A DNA stretch of 64,000 bases from Paraglaciecola sp. (GTDB taxonomy: Bacteria; Pseudomonadota; Gammaproteobacteria; Enterobacterales; Alteromonadaceae). The notes beneath the pieces are model-generated. The model made no database searches. It saw only the letters and a list, made by a program, of their open reading frames with translations, and was not told the DNA's origin. The position numbers were made by a program, and so were the translations under genes. Where the stretch lies: the NCBI GenBank assembly GCA_009993955.1, contig JAACSL010000017.1:37426-101425 (forward strand), in the 5' to 3' direction. The first letter of the stretch is position 1. Every line of letters begins with the position of its first letter. This document shows, piece after piece, positions 9,027 to 18,646 of the stretch.

Positions 9027-10673
9027 CTAAATCAAATAACTCACTTTGACGGTACGACCTTCATTTGAAAATTCTACCGATTCACACAATCGTCTGAGCA
9101 AGGTAATGCCCCGCCCATAGCTTTTACTTAAATCATCTTGCAGAGATAATGTATTTATATCAAACCCTTGTCCGCTGTCCGTCAGCGTAATCGTGATTTT
9201 TTTGTGTGCAGGGGCATAATCGATGTGAATCGATACCGAACCTTCGGACAGTGCCTCGAGTTTGCTATTTCGTTCTGCAAAATACGTGAAAAATCCGTCT
9301 TCCGTCTCTTTTACTGCCGAATTTAGTTGCAATAGACCGTGGTCGACGGCGTTATTGTAGAGTTCACTGAGGATGGTGTAAGCCTCTGAATGAATACCAT
9401 ACAAACTCAGGTGATTAGTCAGCAGATTAACCAGTTCAAAAATAGGGTCAGAGGTTTTGATCAATTCATGATCTAAACAAATATCGATTTTTAATGGTAA
9501 CTGCGAGGCATGTATCACATGGTCAACGTCAGGCAGCGGTTTACATCGATAAATTACCACGGTAACGTCATCTTTGCGCACAAACGACCCTTGATAGTCA
9601 GCAAGATTGGCTAATACCAGTGCCGTGTCGCATTGTGGACTCTCAAGTAACCATTGCTCGATACCCTCATCACCCAGCATCACCCCAAAGTCGTTTTCAA
9701 CTTCAACCACGCCGTCACTAAAGCCGACTAAACGATCGCCATATTCCGCTTCATAGCGTTCAATTTGACACTCAAACTCTTTTTCTTCGAGTATGCCCAG
9801 TGCCATATGCCGTGAATGAAAGCGTTTTACTATGCGGCCATCTTGATTCTGCATAATCAAACTCGGCATGCCACCGTTCCACACATCAATGTTGCGCCCT
9901 GTATCGCCAATTTCCACCATAATCGCCGCAAAAAACATTTCATCAGGCAAAAGCTGCAACAACGTTGAATTGATAGTACGTGCCATCTCCATCAATGAAA
10001 GCCCTTTTCTGGACATGGTCTCAAACGCTTTGGTGACGGGTAAAGCACCAATAGCAGAGGCCAAACCGTGGCCAGTGAAATCTCCCATTAAAAAATATAG
10101 GCCACCAGAGGGACTGCGATGGCTTAGAAATATATCACCATTAAAATTGCTTTCAGGTACCAGGGCAAAATCGATTAAATCACTGAGTTCTGGTGATACC
10201 GACAAGGCGTTGGCAAAAATGTGTTCAATAATATTATGTTCTCGTTCTACTGCTGTGCGATAAAAAGAGAGTTGTTTGTTTTGTTCTGCGGTTTTTTTAC
10301 TCAGTAAGCGGGTGCGGGCGTGTGCTCTAATTTTGGCCGACAGAATCACTTTGTTAAACGGTATGGTTACGAAGTCATCACCACCCATTTCTAAACAGTT
10401 AGCTAAGGCCTCTTCGTTATCAATGGCAGTAATAAAGATGATGGGTAGATAAGTATCAACCGACAGGGTTTTTAGTTTTGCCGCCGTTTGTGAACCATCA
10501 AGCAGAGGCAGTATGACATCAAGTAACACTAAGTCTGGCTTGATACGACTGGCCAGGGTAATGGCTTCAAGGCCATTTTCTGCTTCGTAGCAATCAACAT
10601 AGCCTTGTTCCTCAAGCATGTGCACAAGCAGAAAACGGTTTAATGCGTCGTCATCAACGACCAATATTCGCAT
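9027..10673 (-). CDS. Response regulator fused to PP2C/SpoIIE phosphatase and HATPase kinase domain (CrsR/HsbR-like)
   Basis: A 548-residue three-domain regulator. Residues 1-120 are a receiver (VVDDD at 5-9, phospho-acceptor D52 in LLDVILP, KPF-like loop replaced by IPFNK). About 170-370 is a PP2C-type serine phosphatase of the SpoIIE class (GDFTGHGLASAIGA, FSDGVVEVEN). About 410-548 is an RsbW-like HATPase (ELYNNAVDHG, DSGQGFDI, GRGITLLRRL). The next gene upstream encodes a STAS protein 12 nt away, the expected substrate. Together they resemble the CrsR/CrsA system of Shewanella and HsbR/HsbA of Pseudomonas, which release or sequester a sigma or anti-sigma factor; which one is controlled here is not shown. 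Confidence 0.9.
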   Translation of the reverse strand: MRILVVDDDALNRFLLVHMLEEQGYVDCYEAENGLEAITLASRIKPDLVLLDVILPLLDGSQTAAKLKTLSVDTYLPIIFITAIDNEEALANCLEMGGDDFVTIPFNKVILSAKIRAHARTRLLSKKTAEQNKQLSFYRTAVEREHNIIEHIFANALSVSPELSDLIDFALVPESNFNGDIFLSHRSPSGGLYFLMGDFTGHGLASAIGALPVTKAFETMSRKGLSLMEMARTINSTLLQLLPDEMFFAAIMVEIGDTGRNIDVWNGGMPSLIMQNQDGRIVKRFHSRHMALGILEEKEFECQIERYEAEYGDRLVGFSDGVVEVENDFGVMLGDEGIEQWLLESPQCDTALVLANLADYQGSFVRKDDVTVVIYRCKPLPDVDHVIHASQLPLKIDICLDHELIKTSDPIFELVNLLTNHLSLYGIHSEAYTILSELYNNAVDHGLLQLNSAVKETEDGFFTYFAERNSKLEALSEGSVSIHIDYAPAHKKITITLTDSGQGFDINTLSLQDDLSKSYGRGITLLRRLCESVEFSNEGRTVKVSYLI

Positions 10674-10685
10674 GCTAAATTGACG

Positions 10686-10991
10686 CTAGGCTATTTGGAA
10701 TTTTTTATCAAAACGGGCTATTTGCAATATTTTAAGCACCTGAGGGCGACACTGTTCAATTTTAAATTGACTGACTTTATCGCTCAGAGTTTTGTGCATA
10801 TTCAGTAACATGCCCAATGCTGAACTGTCCATGTATTCTGTTTTTTGCAAGTTTATCACTATACAAGTGAAGTCTGTCGGTTCTGCTGTATAAGCCAATC
10901 GGAATTCTTGAACTTTGGTATAATCAAACTTTTCTTCAACAAAAATGGTTAAAGTTTTACCATCGTCTGAATATTCTCTGTCTAAACTCAT
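10686..10991 (-). CDS. STAS-domain anti-sigma factor antagonist (CrsA/HsbA-like)
   Basis: A 101-residue single STAS domain. It has the phosphorylation motif MDSSALGM near residues 54-61, where the second serine (S57) corresponds to the phosphorylated serine of SpoIIAA-type antagonists. It is transcribed just before the PP2C-HATPase regulator, the usual arrangement for a partner switch in which the HATPase phosphorylates and the PP2C dephosphorylates this protein. Downstream target is inferred only by analogy (sigma-S or an anti-sigma factor). It diverges from the yciH gene, with 136 bp between them for promoters. Confidence 0.9.
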   Translation of the reverse strand: MSLDREYSDDGKTLTIFVEEKFDYTKVQEFRLAYTAEPTDFTCIVINLQKTEYMDSSALGMLLNMHKTLSDKVSQFKIEQCRPQVLKILQIARFDKKFQIA

Positions 10992-11127
10992 CTACATCCC
11001 CACTCTAAAAAATTAAACATAAATGTTACATTTAGCCTTTAGTTTACTGCCTTTATCTGTAAAGAATAGCGCTTTTTTAATACAATCACGCATAATCCGA
11101 CATTAACAGAATAATAGGTTAACAGAC

Positions 11128-11448
11128 ATGCGCGACAACTTACTCGTGTTTAGTACGGAGCAAGGCAGAATCAAAAGCAATGATACCCCGCTAACGCGTC
11201 CCAAAGGCGATGGAATAGTCAGGATTAGACGAGAAACCAAAGGTAGAAAAGGTAAAGGGGTGACAACTGTCAGTGGCTTGGCCTTGACTGACCAAGAGCT
11301 AAAAGATATGTGCTCTAAACTGAAAAAAATGTGTGGAACGGGGGGAGCGTTAAAAGACGGGATCATTGAAATTCAAGGTGATAATCGCGATAAGATCAAA
11401 GCATGCCTTGAGGAACTAGGGCATACTGTGAAGCTCGCTGGTGGATAA
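11128..11448 (+). CDS. yciH: SUI1/eIF1-family translation factor YciH
   Basis: A 106-residue protein with the bacterial SUI1 domain: basic VRIRRETKGRKGKGVTT, then the LKKMCGTGGALKDGIIEIQGD segment and C-terminal LEELGHTVKLAGG, all characteristic of eIF1-like YciH. It is thought to influence fidelity of translation initiation; in E. coli it is not essential. Normal length for the family. It is followed after 22 nt by the double-receiver gene and diverges from the STAS gene. Confidence 0.93.
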   Translation: MRDNLLVFSTEQGRIKSNDTPLTRPKGDGIVRIRRETKGRKGKGVTTVSGLALTDQELKDMCSKLKKMCGTGGALKDGIIEIQGDNRDKIKACLEELGHTVKLAGG

Positions 11449-11470
11449 TCAATAAAAAGTAGGAGAGAAA

Positions 11471-12271
11471 ATGCGACAATTGTCTTTAGCCGAATTAAAT
11501 ATCGTCTTAGTGGAACCATCCGAAACTCAGCGTAAGATCATTACCAATAAATTGGTAGATGAACAAATATTACACGTTGCAGTGGCGGGCACTGTCAAAG
11601 AGGCCGTCACCGTAATTGATGTCAGTGCCCCAGATTTAATTGTCAGCGCCATGTATTTTGAAGACGGCACAGGTTTAGATATCCTCAAGCAGATCAAAAA
11701 CAGTAGCACCCAAGCTGGCGTGCCTTTTATGTTGGTGTCCAGCGAAAACCGTCCGGAAAAATTAGAAGAATTCAAACAAGCTGGGGTGGCAGCCATATTA
11801 CCCAAGCCATTTACCACCGAAAACCTCAGTCGCGCCTTGAGTTCATCTTTGGCTTTAATTAATGCCGACGAGTTAGAACTGGAATTATTTGACGTACATA
11901 ACGTGCGGGTTTTGCTGGTTGACGACAGCAAGTTAGCCAGAAACCACATCAGTAGAGTGCTGAAAAGCATGGGATTGCATAATATTCTTGAGGCAGAAAA
12001 CGGTGCTCAAGCCCTCACCTTATTAAAAGACCATACCTTTGACATCGTCTTTACCGACTACAACATGCCGGAAATGGATGGACGAGAACTGTCAGAATTT
12101 ATTCGTTTTAACCCAGAAACAGCTCACTTGCCCATTATCATGGTTACCAGTGAATCTTCCAGCAGTTTGCACATGGCCAATATCCATCAAACAGGCATCA
12201 ATGCCCTGTGTAACAAACCGTTTGAAATCACCGAAGTACGCAAGATGCTGGTTAACTTATTGGGCCACTAA
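11471..12271 (+). CDS. Double-receiver response regulator with degenerate first domain
   Basis: A 266-residue protein made of two CheY-like receivers and no output domain. The first (about 8-125) reads NIVLVEPSETQ instead of an acidic pair and has alanine (LIVSAMYFEDG) where the phospho-acceptor aspartate belongs, though the KPF loop is kept, so it should not be phosphorylated. The second (about 145-266) is normal: VLLVDDSKLAR, TDYNMPEMDG and NKPFE. A GGAG site precedes ATG 11471. It may be a signalling adaptor; closeness to the PP2C/STAS regulators is suggestive but they are on the opposite strand. Confidence 0.88.
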   Translation: MRQLSLAELNIVLVEPSETQRKIITNKLVDEQILHVAVAGTVKEAVTVIDVSAPDLIVSAMYFEDGTGLDILKQIKNSSTQAGVPFMLVSSENRPEKLEEFKQAGVAAILPKPFTTENLSRALSSSLALINADELELELFDVHNVRVLLVDDSKLARNHISRVLKSMGLHNILEAENGAQALTLLKDHTFDIVFTDYNMPEMDGRELSEFIRFNPETAHLPIIMVTSESSSSLHMANIHQTGINALCNKPFEITEVRKMLVNLLGH

Positions 12272-12357
12272 ACCCTGGTACTTATCGTTGTTGCTGGGAA
12301 AATATACTGGTTATTGTTAATCGCACTAACTTACATATAAATGATTGTTTTTACTGA

Positions 12358-12386
12358 TTGACATGCGCTGAGCAACTTACTAAATT
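12358..12386 (+). promoter_or_regulatory. Probable sigma-70 promoter upstream of pheA
   Basis: A perfect -35 hexamer TTGACA at 12358-12363, a 17-nt spacer and a 4/6 -10 hexamer TAAATT at 12381-12386, about 130 nt before pheA. No phenylalanine-rich leader peptide was found between this site and pheA. Confidence 0.55.
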
Positions 12387-12518
12387 CGGCCTCGCTTATG
12401 GCTGTTTTCACTCGAGTCAAGGTGTTGATTGAAATATCGACAACGACATGCTTAGGCAATCAGACACAGCGCTCAAACCTCCATTAGGAGGCAATTTTAT
12501 TCGATAGGCCTATACCAG

Positions 12519-13703
12519 ATGTCATCAACTGAACTAGAAATCATCAGAGATAAAATCACTGATATCGACAACCAAATTCTTAGCCTATTGGCTAGCAGAC
12601 AACAACTCACCACCCAAGTGGCCGAGACCAAGATAACCCAACATATCCCGGTGCGTGACCAAAAACGTGAAGAACAACTTTTAATACGTTTGATCAAGCA
12701 AGGTAAACAAGTTGGCTTAGACGCTCACTACGTGACTCAGTTGTTTCATGTCATCATTGAAGACTCAGTACTGAATCAACAAGCGATCCTGGCTGCCCGC
12801 GCAAATCCGGGTAGCACCTTACCACTGAATCGCGTGGCCTTCTTGGGCAATAAAGGCTCATACAGCTATTTAGCCACGCAAAAATATTTTGCGCGTCGCC
12901 CGGGTGAATTATTAGAGCTGGGCTGTCAAAGTTTTGCTGAAATCATTCACAAAGTTGAAACCAGTGAAGCAGACTACGCGGTGTTACCCATTGAAAATAC
13001 CTCATCAGGTAGTATCAATGAGGTCTATGACCAGCTGCAACACACACATTTATCCATTATTGGCGAGCTAACCCACCCCATCAAACATGCCTTATTGGTG
13101 TCGGGCAATGTCGAACTTAGCCAAGTCAAAACCTTGTATGCTCATCCGCAAGTCTTTGCTCAGTGCAGTCATTTTTTAGCGGAACTTGGCAACGTAGAAG
13201 TTAAAACCTGCGACAGCACCTCAGCTGCCATGTTGATGGTGAGCGAACTAAAACGGGCAGATATTGCCGCCATTGGCAGTGAAGCAGGTGGTGCTTTATA
13301 TGGTCTGCATGCGATTAAGTCAAACTTAGCGAATCAGAAAGAGAATCACAGTCGTTTTATTGTGGTGGCCAGAAACGCGGTAAAAGTGCCCTTGCAAGTA
13401 CCCGCCAAAACCACCATTGTTATGTCGACAATTCAAAAGCCAGGGGCACTGGTTGAAGCATTGATAGTGTTAAGAGACAACCAAATCAACATGACTAAAC
13501 TGGAGTCACGCCCCATCACGGGCAACCCATGGGAAGAAATGTTTTACTTGGACGTGGAAGGCAATATTCAAGACGGGCCAATGCAACTGGCCATCGACGA
13601 ACTGAAAGCCACAACACGTTTTATTAAAGTCTTAGGTTGTTACCCAAGTGAAGAAATCAATCCCACTAAAGTCGCGGCTGCTCACGCCTTAAGTGCAGAG
13701 TAA
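12519..13703 (+). CDS. pheA: Bifunctional chorismate mutase/prephenate dehydratase (P-protein)
   Basis: Converts chorismate to prephenate and then phenylpyruvate, the committed steps to phenylalanine. The 394 residues contain an AroQ-type chorismate mutase (about 1-90, starting LEIIRDKITDIDNQILSLLASR), a prephenate dehydratase domain (about 105-285; LPIENTSSGSINEVYD) and an ACT regulatory domain with the ESRP motif that binds phenylalanine (KLESRPITGNPWEE). Length is typical. A strong AGGAGG lies 27 nt before the ATG, too far for normal use, while a weaker ATAGG is at the right distance. The gene ends at a bidirectional terminator. Confidence 0.96.
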   Translation: MSSTELEIIRDKITDIDNQILSLLASRQQLTTQVAETKITQHIPVRDQKREEQLLIRLIKQGKQVGLDAHYVTQLFHVIIEDSVLNQQAILAARANPGSTLPLNRVAFLGNKGSYSYLATQKYFARRPGELLELGCQSFAEIIHKVETSEADYAVLPIENTSSGSINEVYDQLQHTHLSIIGELTHPIKHALLVSGNVELSQVKTLYAHPQVFAQCSHFLAELGNVEVKTCDSTSAAMLMVSELKRADIAAIGSEAGGALYGLHAIKSNLANQKENHSRFIVVARNAVKVPLQVPAKTTIVMSTIQKPGALVEALIVLRDNQINMTKLESRPITGNPWEEMFYLDVEGNIQDGPMQLAIDELKATTRFIKVLGCYPSEEINPTKVAAAHALSAE

Positions 13704-13711
13704 ACCAGCCA

Positions 13712-13753
13712 AAAAAAAGCCGCTATCCATCATCCTGGTTAGCGGCTTTTTTT
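13712..13753. terminator. Bidirectional rho-independent terminator between pheA and chemoreceptor gene
   Basis: A 14-bp stem (left arm 13712-13725, right arm 13740-13753) with GCCGCTA core and A/T runs on both sides, so it can stop transcription of pheA from the left and of the convergent chemoreceptor gene from the right. Confidence 0.92.
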
Positions 13754-13768
13754 GTGTTTCATTACTGA

Positions 13769-16083
13769 CTAGACTTTAAAACGTTCCACTAAGGCATGGG
13801 TTTGGGCAGCGGTTTCCGCCAAACTTTGTGCGGCTTGTTTGATTTGCTGCGATCCCAATTCCACATCCGCCGACAAGTCACTAATTTGCTGCACACTTTT
13901 CACCACAGAGTTTGATGTCTGATTTTGCTCTTCGGTGGCAGAGGCCACAGATTCAGTGAGCTCCATAACCTGGCGCAAATTAGCAGCCAGCTCATCCATG
14001 GCAACGGTTACTAAATCAACTAAATGTATTCCACCGTCTGCTGCTGCCGTTGCACGCTCCATAGAATGCACCGATTTCGCGGCACTTTGATTCATCACTT
14101 CAACGAGTTTAGAAATCTCCACCGTGCTTTCCTGCGACCGGATTGCCAAAGCCCGCACTTCGTCAGCCACCACTGAGAACCCACGTCCTGCTTCGCCTGC
14201 CCTTGCCGCTTCAATGGCGGCATTGAGGGCCAACAAGTTCGTTTGGTCGGCAATACTGGTGATCACATTTAACACTGAGGTGATTTGGTTAACCTCATTT
14301 TTCAAACTGCCGATTACTTTGCTCGAGTCATCAATGAGCTTCACTAACAACTTAATATTTTGCGCGGCCATGTCGGCTCGCTCCATGTTTTCTTTTAGGC
14401 TTTTTTGTGCACCTAAGCTCCGGTCGCTGGTACGCACCGTTGATTTACTCACATCATCAACCGCTTCCGATAATTGTTGCATGGCAGTCGCGACCATATG
14501 GGTCTGGTCACGCTGCAAGGTAGTTTTTTCCCCAGTACTTTTGGTGACCAAACTTAATTCTTCTGACGCCGACGCTAGCGTGTCGGCATTCACCTTAATT
14601 TGCGCCACAATGTCACGGATCTGCGCGATAAAAATGTTAAAACCACCAACAATCCGATTGATTTCAGGAATGTTGTCGGCCTTTAATTGAATGGTTAAGT
14701 CACCATTACCGGTTGCCAAACTGTCACATACTTTACCCAAACGAGTGAGTGGGCGAACCAAGGTTGCCGTCAACCATAGGGCAATAAGAATTGACACAGC
14801 TAAAAGTGCAACACTAATACCCACCGTAGATGACACCAAAGAATTACGCAGATCACGCGCAGGTTTTAAGGCCTCATCGACGTCAACCTCGGCAAGTAAG
14901 GCCATCGTTTGTTGACCAATCTTAACGGGGTAGAAGGCCGAAAACACCTCCACACCACGGTAGTCTTTAACGACTTCAAAACCAGATTTCCCCATTAAGG
15001 CCTGCTTGGACGTCAATGATTCAACTGGTTGTATACCAACTGAGGTGCCTCGAGAGTTAATTTCTTTTGCTTGTGCTGGGTATTTATTTTCAATGGCCTT
15101 AATATAACCGGCTTGGTCTTCTAAGAAAAACCGACTTTCTGTTAATAATACTCCCGCTGGCGTAGTCAGATAGGTTTCACCCGATAAACCAAAGCCTTTC
15201 TCCTGCCATTTTTTGCCGTGAGTTAACAAGCGACTGATCCTATCTAAGGGCATTTGAAAAATAAGCACACCAATGGTTTTTCCTTTATCGATGATCGGTG
15301 TGGCGGCAAACCCTGCCAGCGCATCATAAGACGGCAGGTAGGGTTCAAAAGAACTGATGAATACCTCATCTGTCGTGGCACTGGCGGCCCGCTTGTATAC
15401 CTCACCAATACCGGTGTCGGCATATGGGCCATTTTTTACACTGGTGGCAAAATCCAATTCTTTGAACACCGAATACACAATGTTGCCAGTGTCGACATCA
15501 GCAATAAAAATATCGTAATAGCCAAATTCCTGTAAGAAATGGCGAAAATTGGCGTGATACTCACTGTGAACTTTGGCGTATTCAGTGCCGTTGCCAACCG
15601 CCACAAGGCTATCTTTCTCGCCTAAAGGAAACGATGAATTAGCAATAAAGTCGTATTGTAAACTTAAGGCTGTATCACCTAATTTTGACAGGATCCCGCT
15701 GCTACCTTGCACCGATTTGTTATTCAGTTCAAGGTACTTACCGGCAAACTCGGTATCATAGTAACTGCTGAGTTTAGCCTGACGATTGGCGATTTGTCCT
15801 CGCTCATTGGCGTAATTATTGAAGCCTGGGATAAAGCGTTTGGTGGCATCGATGGTAGATAAATTAAATGCTGTTGTTTGGATTTGTGATTTCACAGTTT
15901 CAAAATAGTCGGTAACAGCCTCAGAGTTTGTACGTTTTGGGAAATGAGGCGTTTTTCTACCGAGTTGGTTAACGCTGTATCTGATTGGCTTACAGCCATT
16001 TGGATGGAAACACTGCTCAACACACCGACGGTAAACACTACAATTGCAATAAATGCTAACAACAAACGCAACTTCAACGTCAT
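13769..16083 (-). CDS. Methyl-accepting chemotaxis protein, frameshifted near its N terminus
   Basis: Transmembrane chemoreceptor that signals to CheA. Read from ATG 16083 (GTGGAG ribosome site upstream) it begins [17 protein letters not shown], a normal first membrane helix, but this frame stops at 15892. The rest, with a large periplasmic Cache-like region, a second membrane helix ([18 protein letters not shown]), HAMP and the signalling hairpin tip ([20 protein letters not shown]), lies in the -1 frame. Adding one A to the A4 run at 15935-15938 (T on the plus strand) gives [16 protein letters not shown] and a continuous 771-residue protein. No canonical slippery heptamer is present. Either a real mutation or a base-calling error; the body is otherwise intact. 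Confidence 0.85.
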
Positions 16084-16251
16084 TACCTTGCTCCACCTGT
16101 AAAATTGCCCACGATTACTTACCGCTAATTTGCTAATTTACTCTAGCATGACCATCAAGCAATTCAACTAAACGCTTGATTTTATTACAAGCTACTGCAT
16201 GAACCTCCACAATAGCATCAACTAAGTCGTACTTATGTTTAGCGAAAATAT

Positions 16252-17388
16252 TCACTCGCTCCACGTTCGATCATCATCGGCTTTCAGTAACAGCTTTTTA
16301 CTGTCAACTAAGGATTGTTTGGCGTAATCGCCGAACCAAGAACCAATTTTAAGAAAGCGTTTAATGAATTCGCCTTTGTTCTTTGTCGCCACAAGATCTA
16401 ATCCTTGGTTAAACTGTTGGGCAAATTTACCCAATAAATCGACACTTGCCTCATTGTCGAAAATGATATCGGCATACAACGTCGGATCCTGAGCAAATAA
16501 TCGCCCCACCATGGCTAATTCGAGACGATAAATGGGTGAACTGAGGGAAATCAGTTGCTTAAGGTTGGGGTTTTCAGTGGCAAGATGCGCCCCCATCACA
16601 TAACTACAAAAATGCCGCATAACCTGAATAAACGCCATAGCAGCATCGTGTTCATCCGCTTCACATACTTGTAAGATAGCGCCCCACATAGTGATTTGTT
16701 GCAGCAACCAGGCGTAATCATCTGCACCGCGACCATGACACACCACCACCACCTGTTTCACTAAACTTGCGACATCAGGACCAAACATGGGGTGTAAGCC
16801 CAAAACGGGACCTTGGTGGGCCTTTAACATAGCCAAAAGGGGTTTTTGTTTGGTGCTGGTTACATCGGCTAAAATGCAATTTCGGGGTAAGGTTGTTAAC
16901 TTAGCAATCACCGCTTCTGTTAACTTAATGGGTACCGCCACCAACACCAAACCTGCATCTGCAAACATCTCATCGGCCTGCGGCCAGTCGTGCTGTTCTA
17001 ATACCACAACCGTGTATGCGCTGCGGCGAAACATGTCAACAAAAATGCGTCCCAGTGCGCCCGCCCCGCCAACAACAACGATCTTCTTGATAGAGGGATT
17101 AGTGCACAAATAATTGACATGTTGAGTATGGTAAGACTCACGCATGATGCGGCGCAGTAAATCCTCAACCAAGATGGGGGGCACACCGCTCTGTTTGGCT
17201 TGTTGGCGGCGTTTTTTAATTAACTCCGCCTCACGTTCAGGCACGTAAATAGGTAAACCTACTTGGCTCTTGTACTGCCCAACCTTTGCCGTTAATGCCG
17301 CTCGCTTTGCTAATATCTCAACCAGTTGACTGTCTAACTGATCAATTTGCTGCCTGAGTTCATCAAGGGTACTGGGCAATGTAGCCAT
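16252..17388 (-). CDS. tyrA: Bifunctional chorismate mutase/prephenate dehydrogenase (T-protein)
   Basis: Makes prephenate and oxidises it with NAD to 4-hydroxyphenylpyruvate for tyrosine. The 378 residues have an AroQ chorismate mutase at about 1-90 (LDELRQQIDQLDSQLVEILAKRAAL), then a Rossmann fold (KIVVVGGAGALGRIFVDMF) and the dehydrogenase helical domain (HPMFGPDVAS, QVMRHFCSYVMG). AGGAAA precedes ATG 17388. It follows aroF by 12 nt, the aroF-tyrA operon order of E. coli, so it probably shares the TyrR-type control upstream of aroF. Confidence 0.96.
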   Translation of the reverse strand: MATLPSTLDELRQQIDQLDSQLVEILAKRAALTAKVGQYKSQVGLPIYVPEREAELIKKRRQQAKQSGVPPILVEDLLRRIMRESYHTQHVNYLCTNPSIKKIVVVGGAGALGRIFVDMFRRSAYTVVVLEQHDWPQADEMFADAGLVLVAVPIKLTEAVIAKLTTLPRNCILADVTSTKQKPLLAMLKAHQGPVLGLHPMFGPDVASLVKQVVVVCHGRGADDYAWLLQQITMWGAILQVCEADEHDAAMAFIQVMRHFCSYVMGAHLATENPNLKQLISLSSPIYRLELAMVGRLFAQDPTLYADIIFDNEASVDLLGKFAQQFNQGLDLVATKNKGEFIKRFLKIGSWFGDYAKQSLVDSKKLLLKADDDRTWSE

Positions 17389-17400
17389 AAAATTTCCTAT

Positions 17401-18492
17401 TTATTGACGGTCATTGAGCTTGTTCAAGCGCATGGGTAAGACCGTGATCAATTTATCGCGCATCAGATTAATGACATCATCCGTTTGTTGCCAATCAATA
17501 CAACCGTCGGTAATGGATACGCCGTACTGCAAATCTTCCACGGCTTTACCTTCACTACTTTGATTACCTAAATTTAAGTGGCTTTCCAGCATAACACCAA
17601 TAACTGACTGATTTCCTTCTAAAATCTGGTTGACAACGTTTTGCGCCACTAATGGTTGACGATGAAAATCTTTGCTTGAGTTGGCATGACTGCAGTCAAT
17701 GACTAAGCCGGCATTCAGTTTAGACTTTTGTAACTCAGCTTCGCAATCGGCAACACACACAGAATCAAAATTAGGCTGTTTGCCACCACGCAAAATAATG
17801 TGACCGTCGGGATTCCCCTGCGTTTGAATAATACTCACTTGTCCATCACCATTGATGCCCATAAAGCTATGGCCGGAGGCCGCCGATTGCAGGGCATTGA
17901 TGGCGATGCCTAAACTCCCATCCGTGCCGTTTTTAAATCCTACAGGCATCGACAAACCACTGGCCATTTCGCGATGAGTTTGTGACTCGGAGGTCCGTGC
18001 ACCAATAGCTGACCAGCTAAACAGTTCGGCTAAATATTGTGGACTGATAGGATCTAAGGCTTCAGTGGCCACTGGAATTTCTAATTCAGCGAGCCAAATT
18101 AATAACTCTCTGGCCCGGCGCAAACCGGTCTCGATGTCAAAGGTGCCGTTAATGTGTGGATCATTGATCAATCCTTTCCACCCCACCGTGGTGCGTGGCT
18201 TTTCAAAATACACCCGCATGACGATATACAAGGTGTCTTTACACGATTCATGCAATTCTTTCAGTTTCAGAGCGTATTCCTTGGCTGCCTTGATATCATG
18301 AATGGAGCAAGGACCACAGATCACCAAAAATCGGTGATCACGACGGTGAATAATATCGCTGATCACGCGTCTAGACGCTTGAATGACTTCCAATGAATGC
18401 TGACTAACGGGTAACTCGGCTTTTAAAGCAGCGGGGGTAATGAGCACCTGCTCTGAGGTGATGTTAATATTGTTAATACTGTCGCGTAACAT
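17401..18492 (-). CDS. aroF: 3-deoxy-7-phosphoheptulonate (DAHP) synthase, class I
   Basis: Condenses phosphoenolpyruvate and erythrose 4-phosphate, the first reaction of the shikimate pathway. The 363-residue class I enzyme shows RFLVICGPCSIHD, the MRVYFEKPRTTVGWKG segment, and GLVIDCSHANSSKD. Length matches AroF/AroG/AroH. Placement in front of tyrA points to the tyrosine-feedback isozyme AroF, an inference from context. A TyrR-type box lies 137 bp upstream of the start. Confidence 0.94.
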   Translation of the reverse strand: MLRDSINNINITSEQVLITPAALKAELPVSQHSLEVIQASRRVISDIIHRRDHRFLVICGPCSIHDIKAAKEYALKLKELHESCKDTLYIVMRVYFEKPRTTVGWKGLINDPHINGTFDIETGLRRARELLIWLAELEIPVATEALDPISPQYLAELFSWSAIGARTSESQTHREMASGLSMPVGFKNGTDGSLGIAINALQSAASGHSFMGINGDGQVSIIQTQGNPDGHIILRGGKQPNFDSVCVADCEAELQKSKLNAGLVIDCSHANSSKDFHRQPLVAQNVVNQILEGNQSVIGVMLESHLNLGNQSSEGKAVEDLQYGVSITDGCIDWQQTDDVINLMRDKLITVLPMRLNKLNDRQ

Positions 18493-18628
18493 GCTGAAAC
18501 TCTTGTAAGTAGTTGGCGGCTAAAAGGTTAGCTGAGAAAAATAAAGGTTAGCGAATAAGGGCAAAACACCTGGGCTTAAACAGACAAACCATGGTTAAAA
18601 CGCTTAACCAAAGCAGTAAGAAACGATG

Positions 18629-18646
18629 TGTAAATATTTATTTACT
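18629..18646. promoter_or_regulatory. Probable TyrR box upstream of aroF-tyrA
   Basis: TGTAAATATTTATTTACT matches the TyrR consensus TGTAAA-N6-TTTACA at 11 of 12 defined positions. It lies 137 bp before the aroF start, in the 274-bp gap where the aroF-tyrA promoter must be. TyrR control of aroF-tyrA is well known in E. coli; the role here is inferred. Confidence 0.65.

Noticed and set aside
12398..12487. pheA leader peptide for attenuation
   Set aside because: A 29-codon frame exists upstream of pheA but has one Phe, no ribosome site and no following attenuator hairpin.
15925..15950. Programmed -1 frameshift in the chemoreceptor
   Set aside because: The local codons do not form a canonical X XXY YYZ heptamer and no stimulatory structure was seen; chemoreceptors are not known to use it.
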